Both the position numbers and the translations under genes were made by a program. Positions 38,803 to 51,551 of a stretch of DNA of 64,000 nt are shown here, in pieces. Each line of letters begins with the position of its first letter. Position 1 is the first letter of the stretch. The stretch covers positions 186,001-250,000 of the forward strand of contig JAKNDB010000079.1 of assembly GCA_024305405.1 (NCBI GenBank), written 5' to 3'. The DNA is from Dirofilaria immitis. Taxonomy: Eukaryota > Nematoda > Chromadorea > Rhabditida > Onchocercidae. Under the pieces are notes generated by a model. It was not told the origin of the DNA and did not search any database. It saw only the letters and a list, made by a program, of their open reading frames with translations.

Positions 38803-40784
38803 ATATAGACAAGATCATGAGAAGATTAGCATGTGAATTTGGACAAGAATGTGAATTTTAGATAGATATTATAAGTGATTGCTAGCAAAGGCATTTCGTA
38901 TACATGCCATTAATTTATGATGAAAAAAATTATTGGATACAAGCGGCAGATCGTTATGCAAAATTTCAAATAAAATTTCGCATAAAAGCAGTTTTTACCA
39001 TAACGGTTATATTTAACGAGTTTTTTTGGTCCGAATAGAATAGTTGCGTATAAATCAGTTTATTTAAAATTCACTTTTTATTGACAGGAAATGACATTAT
39101 TTTCCAGTATATGAGAGAATATGCTTACAATATTATTCTATTTAACTCCTATTTTTGAAATTCGTCGCCATTGATATATTCTTACGTGAGATGCGTAATT
39201 TTGCTAAAGTTTTTTTGCTGTTTTTTTCGTTGTTCGAATTATATAAACAGAATAGCGTGACAGCATGGTTTCATAAAATTCCTTCTATGTTAAATTTACA
39301 GATTAAATTAGTAAATTTTCGTTATGTATAAATTTCTTTTTGATTTTCTCGAATTTATCTTTCTTCATATTATGCTATGCACACTAAAATTCGTTAAAAT
39401 AATATTTTAAAACACAGTAAACATTGATATTTTTGATCGATTAAAAAAAGCAAAATGCTGCTTTTGCTTTTATATGTTTTACAAAGGCAACATTTTAAAC
39501 TTGCAAAAATCGATCATTTGATATAATAATATCAGCTATGAAAACTTTATTTGGTTTCTTTCCTCTGTCTTTAATAAACTGCCTTGAAATTTGTTTTTAA
39601 ATTTATGTACTAAATTAAATTTGATTTTTTTGAATTATTATGATCTCGCAAATTGTTCCAAGTTAACAAAATTGCAATTCACTGAAGTTTAATGAAATCT
39701 TGGAAGCCTTAAGCGCAAAGCTTCTTATTTTATTCACTATCAGCCAAATAATATTTTTAAAAGGTGTGCCTTTATAATATATTCAAGCACTTATTTTCCA
39801 TTATTCCATTATCAACGGTCCCCTAATTATTAATCAGATGATAACAATCGTACGATTAACAAGGTAATATGAGAAAGAATTCAGTTTTCAATTTAATTCA
39901 CCCATTTGAAAAACACTGCTTGGTGTAAATTTAATAATATAGAAATAAAATATAAGACAATCTTATCTCACATGGATTATTATGAATTTTATTGGCGATA
40001 ATTATGACACAGGAAATAACAATGAATATCTGTTATTAATAGTTGAAATACGAAAAAATTATTTCCTAAACAAAAAAATTGCAATAATTAACAATAATCA
40101 AAATTTGGTGGAAATCCGATACATTTGATCTTTGCTGATTCTAAATTAAAAATGGATTAATTAAACAAACATAAATGGATTTTCTTGAATGCAACTTTAT
40201 ACGATATTTCAGTTTTCCATGTATGTGATGCATGGAAAATGAATAAAATGTAGTAATCGAAACAAATTATTTGGAAACTAAAATGACTAATACGAAAAAA
40301 CGAGCGATAATTTCAATATTTATTACAACAGCATGTCTTTTATCAATTTCCAGAAAACGATTTTTCAATTTTTCAGAAAGAAAGGAATTAAAAAAACATT
40401 TTATTCTGTTGCTGGTTACATCGAAGTTACAGAAGCAATCATGACATTTATTTGCACAAATTTACATAAAATTTGTCATTATTCCACAAAATATTGACAA
40501 CATTCAGATTACAAAAGCTTTCCAAACTCATTTTTTTACGAATCGTTTTTAGCCGCCACATTTGGACAAAAAAATTTGCAAAGTTATTTGCATAAATTTG
40601 CAAAATTATTAAAAGTTCTGCAATTTATTTGATCAAAGACCGCATACCTATAGGGATCAGTCTCCAAATCATTCTCTAATCAGTATTAGCTTCATTACTC
40701 ATTACAATTTGTTCTCCTTTGACTTATATACTTTCCGAAATATTTTTCCAAATTTTTTTCTGAATTCTGTGCTTGCGAATAAAT
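38803..40784. other. Intergenic, no supported gene
   Basis: Strongly AT-rich, with no ORF, LTR or RNA gene recognised. Confidence 0.6.
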
Positions 40785-43327
40785 ATGCTGCTGTTTCATT
40801 ACTTTTTAGCAGCCATATTCTTATCATGCATCACACAAGTAACAGTAAGTGGATAAATTATTGCTCTGACTATGAAAATTAAATATTTGTAAATTTTTCG
40901 TTTTTACAATTATGTTATCAATTTTTTTTCGTTACTTTAGAAGTAATCAGTATGTTGTGTTTAAATATCAATTTTCAGCGTTGAAAATAGTTTGCCTTGC
41001 TGAACAATATCGAAAACATTAATTCATCAACATTTGTGTCTATACGCATCATATTTTATTTTGAATTTTATTATAATTTTTCAAAAAGAATAGCAATGAT
41101 TAAGAAGCGTTTTTATTCAAAGATTTCATACTGAATATGCTGATATTAATAGAATTAAATTGCATTAATTGATACTGCTCAAAAATTTCAGGAAAATAAT
41201 TATCAAATCACTTAAATTATAAAAATGAAACATTTTGCATAACTTCAGATCTCAAGTGGAAACGATTGATTGATTCAGGCAGGAATAAATTATCGACTGG
41301 ATTTAAATGAACATAATAGAACACATGCAAACCGAGAACTATTCAAGTATGATGTATGCAGTAAAGAATTTAGTACAATCAGCTCTCTGAAAAGACATTA
41401 TCTAAGACATACAGGCGAGAAACCATTCAAGTACGATATATATGCAGTCAAGGATTCAGTGATACCAGCAATCTGAAAAAACATCGACTAATACATAAAC
41501 ATGAGAAACCTTTCATGTGCGATGTATGCTGTAGGAAGTTCAAAAGAAATGATAATTTGCTAAGGCATAAAAAGATAAACAAAGATTCAGTTGAAATATT
41601 GAATTGCATGAGGAATATGCTAATCTATCTGCAATACAGCTATATTAATAGAGAAAATAATTTTTTATTCGAGACTGTGATCACTGTTTTACCTTTTATG
41701 CTTTGTTTATGTTTAATTGAATGCCAAGAATAACTAGGAAAATTAAAAGAAAATTTTTAGTTGAGGTTGATTTAAATCCCACATTGTGCATATAATATCG
41801 TAAGTCAAACCCATGTAATGCCTCTATATATATATTCTTAAGATTCGTTCTGCGGAATTTTCTTTTATTAAAATTATTCCTTGTCCTTGCTGTAATCTAC
41901 TTATTCATTTTTATTTTATTTCCTATATAACATTACCACTATATTGTATTGTTCGATAATCCAACTACTGAATAAATATTTTCTGTCTGATTCCTCGCAA
42001 TAACTAACATCAAGGCAAATTTTTCCTACGTTTTTGATTATATCAACAATATTACATTCCTATTTTAGTGTTTCAAACCTGTAAGTTGTCACAGAATAAT
42101 TTTTTATGTAAAATCATTAATTCAAATTAATTGCAATTAATTTATTGATATCTGCTCTTCTACAAATGAATAGATATTTCAAAACTGCCGAATATTTATT
42201 GCAAACTAAATATTTCCCAACTAGAAAAAATCAATTAAGACATTATTAATTGCATCAGTGTTTCATCAAAAAGATCATTAAAATGTTCTAAAATTTCTTT
42301 TTTTGTAGAAAATGTTAAAATAATTGCCAAATTGTTAATAGAATGGAATATCAAATTGCTAATTTGTTAAATAATTACCATTTATTTCATTCTCAACCGT
42401 TAAAAAAATTATTGAAAAATTTTCCAGAAGGTAGATGTAAAACGAATTCGAATTAGCTAGCTGATATATGATAATAATAGTTTTGTCTTTTATTGATTAT
42501 TTATAAGAATTAATAAAAAACATAATTTGAGTTATTGTTTGAATTATCGTTTTTTACATTATTTCAACAGGGAAAATTTGTCCATTAAATTGTACATGTA
42601 AATCTCATCAATTTATACATTTTGCTTCCTCTAACGGTTGAAAATGAAATAAATGGTGACTTCTCTTTTATTCCTTTACATGATTTTTGAGTAATTTTTG
42701 CTAAATAATTTTGTGTTTGACATATATAAAGCTTTAAAATAAAGCTTTAAAGAATATAAAAAGTCGGGAAAACCAAACAGATTGCTTTTTTTCTATTCGT
42801 ACCCATTGAAGAATTATTTATTGAAATAAAACACCAATCAATTTTATCATGTGATCGTATTGTAGAAACAACTTTCAAAACGGTACGAAAGATTATTAGA
42901 ATGAAAGAAATAAATTTTATTGATTGAGTTTAGCTGTATTTTTAAATAAATGATCATGATAGAATTATGCTTCGGATTGATGATAAATAAAGAGCAAGAT
43001 TAGAGATAAATAAAATTGGAATTTTATTACCTTTCAGAAGCCTTGGTAAAATCCTTCTATTAATGTTTTTTAGAAATTGAATTTTATATCTTCTTTAGTC
43101 CTTTAGATCTTTCGAGTAGAGAGTAGAGAATTTTTGGTTGATCTTTAAGCATTACTATTATTACTCTGCATTCCTGCAAAAGCGACTATTGACTTTGTAA
43201 TCTTCTGTTTTTAATACAGCCAGAGCAAAAAATTAAACTACAACAATTAGTTCAGAATATTAAGAAAGAATACTTAATTACGCATCAGATCCTTCCGAAC
43301 TATACAAATCTCAATTATGAGACATGA
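40785..43327 (+). CDS. Possible small secreted peptide, two exons
   Basis: 40785-40844 encodes a 20-residue hydrophobic leader (MLLFHYFLAAIFLSCITQVT) and ends exactly at a consensus GTAAGT donor in phase 0. A phase-0 exon behind a TTTTTAATACAG acceptor at 43220-43327 would add 35 residues (PEQKIKLQQLVQNIKKEY, then THQILPNYTNLN) and a stop. Together this is a 55-aa secreted peptide with no family match. The 2.4-kb intron would contain the zinc-finger remnant and a MITE-like element, so pairing these two exons is a guess. The leader exon alone is better supported. Confidence 0.3.
41270..41733 (+). pseudogene. Broken C2H2 zinc-finger gene fragment
   Basis: Three to four finger units are visible. 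41270-41476 has KYDVCSKEFSTISSLKRHY, then HTGEKPFKYDI. After a 2-nt gain in a TATATAT run the chain continues in another frame with GFSDTSNLKKHRLIHKHEKP, FMCDVCCRKFKRNDNLLRHK. Two fingers have Tyr where the first zinc-binding Cys should be. The H-TGEKPF linkers identify the family. Lost Cys residues plus the frameshift argue for a dead copy. Confidence 0.75.
42377..42657. mobile_element. MITE-like element with 26-bp terminal inverted repeats
   Basis: ACCATTTATTTCATTCTCAA at 42377 (arm to 42402) is the reverse complement, with one mismatch, of the arm at 42632-42657. The 281-bp element has an AT-rich interior and no ORF. Target-site duplications are not clear. Confidence 0.6.
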
Positions 43328-43342
43328 ATAAACATATCCGGA

Positions 43343-43461
43343 AGTGGAAGATTTACAGGCACAAAATTAAGATTTAAATGCTGATTATGCACTGCAGTGG
43401 AAGATTGCACGGCAGTGGAAGATTTACAGGCACAAAATTAAGATTTAAATGCTGATTATGC
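43343..43461. repeat. 48-bp unit repeated twice
   Basis: 43343-43390 and 43414-43461 are identical by eye (AGTGGAAGATTTACAGGCAC at the start). A partial third start, GCAGTGGAAGATT, lies between them. Confidence 0.9.
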
Positions 43462-43737
43462 CAGAAATCTTATATTTTAACTAGAAATTCTAACTGGCCG
43501 ACTACAATTGGAAAAGAACTAATTCCATTAGCATAAGAAAAGTTTCATAGGTATTTAAAACCAAAAAATCTTTTAAATCTACACAGAAATCATTTAAATA
43601 AAGATCAGAAGATCAATAATTTTTGTACATTTATCATTTTGGCTCATATGAATATATGCAGTAAGATTGAAAATACATCAACCATTGATGAATTCTTTTC
43701 GTTTCCTTAAAAATATTTATTACTACCTCATATTTTA

Positions 43738-43807
43738 GCATTTTGAGTTCATTACGAGACACATATGCATCAGCATTTTAAGTTCATTACGAGACACATT
43801 TGCATCA
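43738..43807. repeat. Two 35-bp tandem units
   Basis: The unit starts GCATTTT.AGTTCATTACG and is repeated head to tail with two differences. Confidence 0.9.
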
Positions 43808-44015
43808 GAATTGCAAGCCATAATAAAGCATATCGAGATTGCTGCACCAAAGAACTTGACCTCCTTTAACATTAAATTGGTAGATCGTAGTTATTTGAAA
43901 GGCCGATATATTGTGGCATCACTGTTCTCCTTTTCGCTTGTTCATTTAAATTTACCTTTCCCACATGAAATTTCGTACATGTATCACCAGCAGTACTTCT
44001 TTCTTCATCTCATTG

Positions 44016-44561
44016 TGTAGGCACTTTTGCATTGCAATAAGGTACACAGAGTTGCAAATTCTTTATTTCCACCTAAGCTCCAAGCACCGCCAACGACAAA
44101 ATTCAAAGACACCATCTCAACTTGGATAAATAAACCTTGATACAATAAGTTTTATAATATATCAGTGAACGTAGCGATTATAATCAACCATACAATTTCA
44201 ATGATATCAGTAAGATAAGTGAATGACGTAATATACCTCAAAAAAGGAGAATGGAAAAGGACACCACAAATCCGGGTGGATTCAATTGATGGTTTGTTTT
44301 TATTTTGCACCCTTTTCTTTCATAGTTGATGGACGCTGATATATGGTTATGAATATAAAGAATAGGGCTTTTGTTAGCTTATAGGAAGTATAGCTCAAAG
44401 ACAAAGGAGGAGAAATTTTAGCTTACATCTTTCATTATACAGTAAATATGCATGTACAACATATACGCATTCATGCGAAATGCAAAACAGAGAAATCATT
44501 TTCTTCTCTGATTTCCTCGTTCTATTCGCGATTTTAACAACACTCATATTTTCTTTTATCA
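44016..44561 (-). repeat. Isolated LTR of the copy B family
   Basis: Starts TGTAG and ends CTTTTATCA on the plus strand, and aligns along its length with both copy B LTRs. There is no gag-pol sequence on either side. The match to the left copy B LTR continues about 20 bp further (GGAAA.CTTTTGCAATTTATT), so it may be a truncated 3' end and not a clean solo LTR. Confidence 0.8.
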
Positions 44562-44769
44562 TGGAAATCTTTTGCAATTTATTATGACAGTGCACGTTGT
44601 TTGAGCACCATAATCGAATAATACTGCGACTTTATCTGGAATCTCTGTATGTCTAAATTAATTACTTCAACCTCTTTGCAAAATTATATATTTATAGAGT
44701 GATCTGCAAATTTATTAATATTCGTTTCATGTTGTATTCCCTTTTTAATAGATTCCTTCATGTAATATG

Positions 44770-45310
44770 ATATTGTCAAGGCCATAATTATTTAGATGTG
44801 TTTTATTGTGTCTATCGTTTCACTCAGCAAAATGTTTTTGTGTCTTAATTGAATTTCAACAAATTTCAATTATGTAGAATGTAAATTATAATCATTTATA
44901 TACGTAATGCAATACGGAATTAATAAACATTAGTCTTGGTTATCTAACTTTTAGGATTATTATAACAGTGTACAATGGTGAAATGGAAGAATGTTAATAT
45001 ATTGAATACTACCATTCATTGATTCAAAAAAAAATTTTAAAATATTACCAATCTTTGATTTCAAAATATAAGCATGTTGTTTATGATTTTGATAGAAACA
45101 TTTTTTTCTTTAATTTAAATATTTCAAATTTTAAAGAACATTAGTACTGATCCTTGTCCAATTTTTTTTCTTCATATTGCACATATACTTCGTTTTCCCA
45201 TGTTTTTTTCAAAATTTCGAAGATATAACATCTGAATAATTATTATTGTCATCTTAGAGCAATATTCAGATAAAACTTTATTTTATGATAAATAATTATC
45301 TAATCTGGTT
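44770..45310 (+). repeat. Long dispersed repeat R2, copy 1
   Basis: Shares with 54009-54530 a series of landmarks in the same order: TATTGTCAA, GTAATGCAATAC / GCAATGCAACAC, ATATAAGCATGTTGTTTATG, TTTAATTTAAATATTTCAAA, ATATACTTCGTTTTC. Not coding in any frame. Confidence 0.8.
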
Positions 45311-48300
45311 GTTGATATTTAATGAATTTTTCTGTGCGTAAGATAGTGTTATGAGAATCAGCAAATGAAACGAATTCGAATTTAACTACACCGATCAAGA
45401 AGCAGATTTAATTATCAGTGTTATAATTTTAGCATTTTCACAATAAGATCTACTTAAATGGATTTCGCGTATAAAGAATATTTGCTAACGTACAGGAAGG
45501 AATTTGGCATGTAGTCAATATAAATATATGTCAAATTTTAAGATGTGAGATGAGAAAAGTCGTAAATTATTATTGTATTAACAGGATTTCAATAGCCCGG
45601 AAAATATTATTAGAATATTGGAAATCTTACTTAAATGACCAATTAGTTATCTTCGTAAAATGATATGAGTCCTTTTATACACTTACACAGAAGCGTACTT
45701 TAAAAAGGAATTTACTTGTATTTGGCAATGAACCCTTTTATATAGTTTATAAAGTTCAGGCAACCCTCTTTTCGATATTTCTTTAACGATTTAGGCATAA
45801 CAAAGTTATTATCAAACGATCAATATTGCATTCATTTCATTTTTATGAGAAAGACATCAGTAAAATTAGAGAATCAAATAGTTTTATGTAAATGACTCGT
45901 CTAGATTAAATACCGCTTGAATAAAATGATATGCAACTGATATCTTTCTTCGAACCTAACATAAATTTTACACAATCTGTTTAATAATCAGATAATTAAA
46001 AGTTACACTTGCACACCATCTTTCAGTTGTACCCGAGTATAAGTAAATAAAGATTCTAAAAACTTGTTCCATACAATGTAATGCTGTTTAATTCTGTTGT
46101 TTAATTTCATAAAATGACAATGTTTTGGAAAATTCATGAAGTGAGAATATGTCTTTTAGATTGCTTTCAAATCTACCTATGATAGCGTTGATTTTTCATG
46201 TATAGAATTTCAGAAATTTCAACATTTTCAAATGATTCTACAATAATTTATTATAAAGGACAATAATCTATACCGTAGTGAGATTTTTTTGGTAGAGGGG
46301 ATTTCGAAAACACCTACTTTTGTAGTAAAGACTGATAACAAAAAGTATCTCGGCAATAATTAGGAAAATGGAATTTAAATGGTCACTTTCACTTTCAATT
46401 ATTTGGATATCAAACAATTAAAGATGACATTGTGTGAAAGTTTATGTTGATCTCAGCAAAGATGTCAGTAATTGCAAAGCATTTAATTGTTTATGCAAAT
46501 ATTTGTGTTTTTCGTTTGTTCATTTCTGTACGATTAATTTATCCCGTATGTTATCCTATTGATAATCAAATACTGATGATTTGATAATGGTTTCAGCATT
46601 TCAATTATTACTTAATCAAATTATTGCGAAAATGTTGATGAGCAATTTGATAAAACTGTTTATTTGGAACAATAAAATATATTAAAAATATAAAATATTT
46701 GTTTATTCTGACATCTGACATCGTCCATGACTGTACTTCAGGAGGATCATTTCACAATTCAGTGGCCTCCGTGATGGCTCCGCTGCATCATATTTCTCTC
46801 GTGGCTTCATTCCTTATCCACTTTTTGCGCTATATACATTTAGGGTGCTATTCTACGTTGATATTCTACGTTGATTTTCTTTAAACAAATGAGTGTTACG
46901 ATGTTTAATGTAGTGAATCGTTTATCTAATCCTTATCTTTGTTCCTTTTACCAAGCTCATCTTCAATACTAATGTACCATAAACTAATTCAAATGTAAAT
47001 ATTTCCGATGTTATAACAAAGCCTATCTGCAATGCTTAAAATATTTTTCCCATCAAATCCTTGCTATCTTTTTCAAAAAGCATCATCATAAAACGAGTCT
47101 CTTCATTGGTTGAATCATCACTTTCGCTATCTTGCTTCTTCGTAAGCAGTTTCTCCAACATTATTTTAATTTCTGATTTGCTTCAATTATGTTAACGATA
47201 TATCTTCATTGTACTGCATAGTAAATGCCAACAGAAGTTATATTGAGGCCTACCGTTCGAAATACTTTATCCATCGTCTTCACTCCCTGTAAAGAAAAGA
47301 GAAATCTTTCACAACAAATAAGGCATATACAGTCTCTTTTGTCCATGATCGTATACATGAGATTTAGACCATGGGAGAATAAGAATTCGAGTAATGCTAC
47401 GTACTGCATATTAAATACATAAATCAATACATTAGAAAGCATCGATTTGAATTATTCAACCGGAATATTGATAGAAACTTGCTTCAGGATTCCGAACAGA
47501 AGTTATAGATTTTAGATTTTTCTTTTTTTATGGCATTAGAAAAACAGGTATTGAATGATATTTAATAATTTTACCTGAATAATTAATCATTTAAAGATTT
47601 CAAAAAGACCTGGATTTTTGAATTTATAATTATAGTGTAAAATGGATCATTTTTTTCTTGCTAATTCTACTCGGAAGCTACAAATGCATTCATTATCAGT
47701 TGATAATACGAAAATTTGATCACCTCATGATTTTTACAATGTTAGATTCAAATGAATCAATGAATTGTCTATTGTATATAAAGCGGTTAGCCACCTATTT
47801 TTCGATACGCAAACGAATCTGTTACTCATTTATTTTTCCAGCAAAAAAAGTAAAAGGAACAGTACAGTCTTGTTTACAAATTCAAATATTCATTTCATAT
47901 ATCACTTGTTTTAATTAAAATCTTGTGTTTCAAGAAGTAATGCATTGTATCTCCGAGTATCGGTGCTGTCAGAATAAGCTGTCCGAAAGAGAAATTGATT
48001 CCGCTCCTAATTTAATTGATATATATGCTTTCATTTTTCCTTCTTTTATTCTACTCTTTTTTAAATAATGTTAAAATATTAATTAATAAATGTCTAATAA
48101 CATTGAAACAATTGGCTATACTAAATTGGCCTGAAAATGAGAAGTTTTAACAAAAAAATGGTAAAATCTGATAATTTGGAATTGTTACTGCACGAAATTA
48201 CATTACTAATGATCTATCGTTTAAATTACTGCCATTTCTTTGCCGGAATTTTTCGTTTCCATTATTTTGAAATTATTTCAAATTGCACAATTTACGTTTC

Positions 48301-48573
48301 ATTTACAATCAAAAGTAATTCGACGCAGGATTTTATTTAACGATAGTGTCATCATTGAAAAATCACATCGAACTTTCGATTTCTACGACAAAATTGATTC
48401 CAAGCATCAATTTCTTCGAAAAAATTTTTATCGCATAGAATGTGCAATGAATATATGATAACACTACCATATCAAAATTTGATTTCGGCTTTTCTAAAAC
48501 TTTATTTGCATAATAATATTGAGGGATCAAAAAATCAAAAATAGCAGAATTGTCGAAAGAAATGGAAACTTAG
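45311..48573. other. Gene-poor stretch with a few unassigned frames
   Basis: A minus-strand segment at 47048-47290 looks coding in parts: after a TTTACAG acceptor it gives GVKTMDKVFRTVGLNITSVG, and another frame gives LLTKKQDSESDDSTNEETRF. No family is recognised and the pieces do not join. The rest is AT-rich and featureless. Confidence 0.35.
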
Positions 48574-48795
48574 ATAGAGATTTGTCTATCGAAGTTTTAT
48601 TACGACAGATTTTATTCGTCGCAACTACAGCACACAAATTCGTTGATAAATATTGGTAATACGATTGATAGCTTGAATTTCCCTTCAATTGTAAGGAAGT
48701 TATCTGAGCTTATTGATGTCAAAGTGAGAGTTGAATTTGAAAGTGCGATAACACACGATGAGGGCAAAGTGTTGCACAAAGGGAGATTTGTGTAA
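48574..48795 (+). other. Unassigned 73-codon open frame without ATG
   Basis: Open from a TAG to a TAA, with coding-like composition (FPSIVRKLSELIDVKVRVEF, ESAITHDEGKVLHKGRFV). No family is recognised. It may be an exon or an inserted fragment. Confidence 0.25.
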
Positions 48796-48871
48796 ATATG
48801 TGAATATGTATGAATGTGACCTCCTCTCAACCGATAACTTCCCTTCTTATTCTGATGCTTTACGATGCTTT

Positions 48872-48944
48872 AAGCAACGCCTTATGATCTCAAGTATGAT
48901 AGTTCAAAATCTGATTGTTTACAATGTTTTAATGTAACATCCTT
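48872..48944 (-). repeat. Dispersed repeat R1, partial inverted copy
   Basis: The reverse complement matches 12310-12626 over AGCAACG..TATG, ATGATAG.TCAAAATCTGATTG and ACATCCT. Confidence 0.65.
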
Positions 48945-50589
48945 TAGCGATTATTAGACTGACCTTCAAAGATATGAATTTTTGTTAGGGAACATGGAAA
49001 CAGCTTTATATTATAAAATTCTATAATTATACGAGATATTTAATACAAAATCTTGATTATTTAGCAAATGAATTCAACAGTAACAAAATCTTTATCAAAC
49101 TATTAACATAATGCTGACTTTATTCTATTATCATCAGTTGATAATAGCATTCATTATAGAAAAACATCATACAAAATTGAACAACAAAATAATTTTAAAC
49201 AAACGTGATTCATTCAAATTAAATTGATTTGAAAATGAAATTATTTATTATAATTAAATTGAATGTATGTATTGAATTTATAAAATTTATTCGCAAAATC
49301 TATGGTTGCATGAACGCAACCAAATTGAAATTCATCACGTGTGGTATGTGTTATTAATTCTACGCCACTGAATTTGTGAATCAAAGCAAAATAAGTGATA
49401 GACATATTTTATGTAATACGTTAATAATTAAATAAGCAGTGCTTAAAATTATAAACATATTCCATATCAAGGAGAAGTTTTTTTCGATATAATTGAAATG
49501 ACTTAAAAAACTTTCACTATTTTTTGATTCCATGGAAACCAGTGATATAATATGAAATGCTATTTTCTGGTAGTTATTTCAATTGGAGATTATCCCAGTC
49601 TATAAAAATCATATTTCTGTTTGAACTAAGCAATATACAACTACTGATGTTTCTCTTCGGAACTAGCAAATTTTTACACAGTCTATTTTATATTCAAATA
49701 ATTAAGGAGGACACATATATTCCATCTTTTAAAAATTGTTCCCGTAATTTTGTCTTGTTATCCAGTCATCACTACAAATGTCAATGCTTCAGCATCATCT
49801 CCACCAAATACCGCAATCACATGCTTTTTCCTTTGCAATGAATTATTATAAAATCTTGCAGCTTCTTAGATTCTATACATTCTTAGATTCTGTAAATACA
49901 AGTCTATATAAGTGCTTTTATAAAACAAACCAGAATGAATATAAAATTTAAAATAATGAATTTTTCTTTTTGCAAAGCTTAGTCTTTTTCCGAAACAATA
50001 GATTTAATTAATAAACTATTAAATCCAGACAGTTCGGAAGATGTTTGATATGCTATGCAATTTAGGTTCTCTCTTCAACTCATGGAAGAGATCGTTAACT
50101 CATCATTAGAATGTATGAAATATAATGAATTATCACTGGATAAGGATAGGAAATGTCAGTTTAATAGGTTCTGAAATGAAAAAATTTTTCCATACAACTT
50201 TACTTTATTCCAAATGAAATATTTTGAAGCGAAAGCAACATATAGTAACATTTTTAGCGATAAAAGTTGCAATGAAACCTTCAAAGACTTGACTTCGTTA
50301 GACAAACAATTGTTGTGAAAACTCTCTTGCATCCGAGGAAATTCGCCTCTAATTCTGAACGCAATTCGTATAAAAATGGAATTTTAAGAAGTTGGCTGTA
50401 TTTCCATGTTTTATTTTAATGCCAAGCCTTAATTTTTTTATGATGAGTCTAATTAATGACTTCTGAGAGTCTGTACGAATTACATGAAAATTAGAAATGA
50501 AATGAGAAATAACTAAAAAGAACAGATATAAAATCATTGAATTAATGGTTATGGCATAATGAAACCATCAATTTTATATTGCACAGAAG
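48945..50589. other. No supported gene
   Basis: AT-rich. A plus-strand segment near 50061-50170 (FSLQLMEEIVNSSLECMKYN) looks coding for 36 codons and ends in TGA. It is not assigned. Confidence 0.4.
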
Positions 50590-50982
50590 TTACAAGAAAA
50601 TGTTCTTCCAATTGAAGATATTTAGAAATAAGATTTGACGAGAAATCTCAACAGGTGTAAGATATCTATTCTCTGTGCATTTTATCCTAATAACTTTTTC
50701 ACTCTCCTCATCTATTTCAAAATTGATACCTCTTTTATTTAAATCTTTAACACTTTTAACCATTAAGCGCTTTATGGAATATGTTGCATCCGAGATAGCA
50801 TGGTAGCTTATTTTTAATATATTATTTTCATATGAAATGACAGAGGGCAGTAGTTCTCTTCACTGCTCATCTTTAAATATCTCCACATTACCAGCTTTAG
50901 CAATTAAAAAATTGGTAGTGCCATGATCTATACCAAAAACTACTTCACTTGAATTTGGTTCAGAAACTTGGGTTAGTTGCAC
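50590..50982 (-). pseudogene. hscA: hscA-like (bacterial Hsp70, Fe-S assembly) 5' fragment, Wolbachia-like insertion
   Basis: 131 codons in one minus-strand frame, from a GTG at 50982 to a TAA at 50590, with a single internal TGA. The N-terminal ATPase motif reads VVFGIDHGTTNFLIAKAG (family GIDLGTTNSLIA), followed by RELLPSVISYENN, ATYSIKRLMVKSVKDLN and RYLTPVEISRQILFLN. These are Hsp70/HscA ATPase-domain landmarks in order, covering about the first quarter of a roughly 600-aa protein. There are no introns. The start overlaps the end of an hscB-like gene by 23 nt, a bacterial operon layout. HscA with HscB delivers Fe-S clusters from the scaffold protein. Mutations in the phosphate-binding loop (L to H, S to F), the stop and the truncation mean it is dead. 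The most likely source is an alphaproteobacterial endosymbiont. Confidence 0.85.
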
Positions 50983-51220
50983 TTTTCTTTTTATATAGAT
51001 ACTTTAATCTTGAAACTTGCATCATATTTTCATCAAAATTTTTTCCAGCAAAAGCATTAATTAATTTTTAGTACAATTTTTATCTCTTCATCAATCATCT
51101 TATTTGCAAATTGCAAGTCATCGCAATCCGGCAAATGCTCTTTTATTTCTCATTTGACTTAAATTCCTGCATGATATCTCATTTGGAAAATAATTTTAAT
51201 TGATCCATATCCAACGTTTT
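50960..51220 (-). pseudogene. hscB: hscB-like (J-domain co-chaperone) C-terminal fragment
   Basis: The C-terminal helical domain is recognisable in two frames: HLPDCDDLQFANKMIDEEIK (then IVLK), and after a shift at ATTAATTAATG, LINAFAGKNFDENMMQVSRL then KYLYKKKSATNPSF and a TGA at 50960. The upstream J-domain is not recognisable. It sits directly before, and overlaps, the hscA fragment, as in bacterial isc operons. At least one frameshift and an upstream stop inactivate it. The host's nuclear HSCB would be expected to have introns and not to abut an hscA gene. Confidence 0.7.
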
Positions 51221-51551
51221 GGGAATAATCAAATATATGCGATCTTATAAAGGTCGTTAAATAATCCACTCCTGGCACACTCCTTGAAATGACTAAAGCT
51301 GGAATTCGTTTGCATAAGTAAGTGCAAATATATTTGATATTTCTTTTTTCTCTTATATTATTTTAATCATATTCCCTAAACAAATACTCACTGTAAAAGC
51401 AAATTTGCATTATGTTTTAACATATTTTCCAAATCTTCGTTTCTCAGGTACTGCATGATATGGTTACATAATGATGAGCCGGATAAAATTTGATGGAGCG
51501 ATTCCAAATTAAGCCAAAAATAATTATGGACGTAGTTCCCAAATTCCGTCA

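Noticed and set aside
46740..46884. Slightly more GC-rich patch, considered as another bacterial insertion
   Set aside because: No recognisable protein motif on either strand.
50061..50170. FSLQLMEEIVNSSLECMKYN frame, considered as a nuclear-receptor ligand-domain exon
   Set aside because: Only a loose helix-like resemblance, no DNA-binding domain exon nearby, and it ends in a stop after 36 codons.
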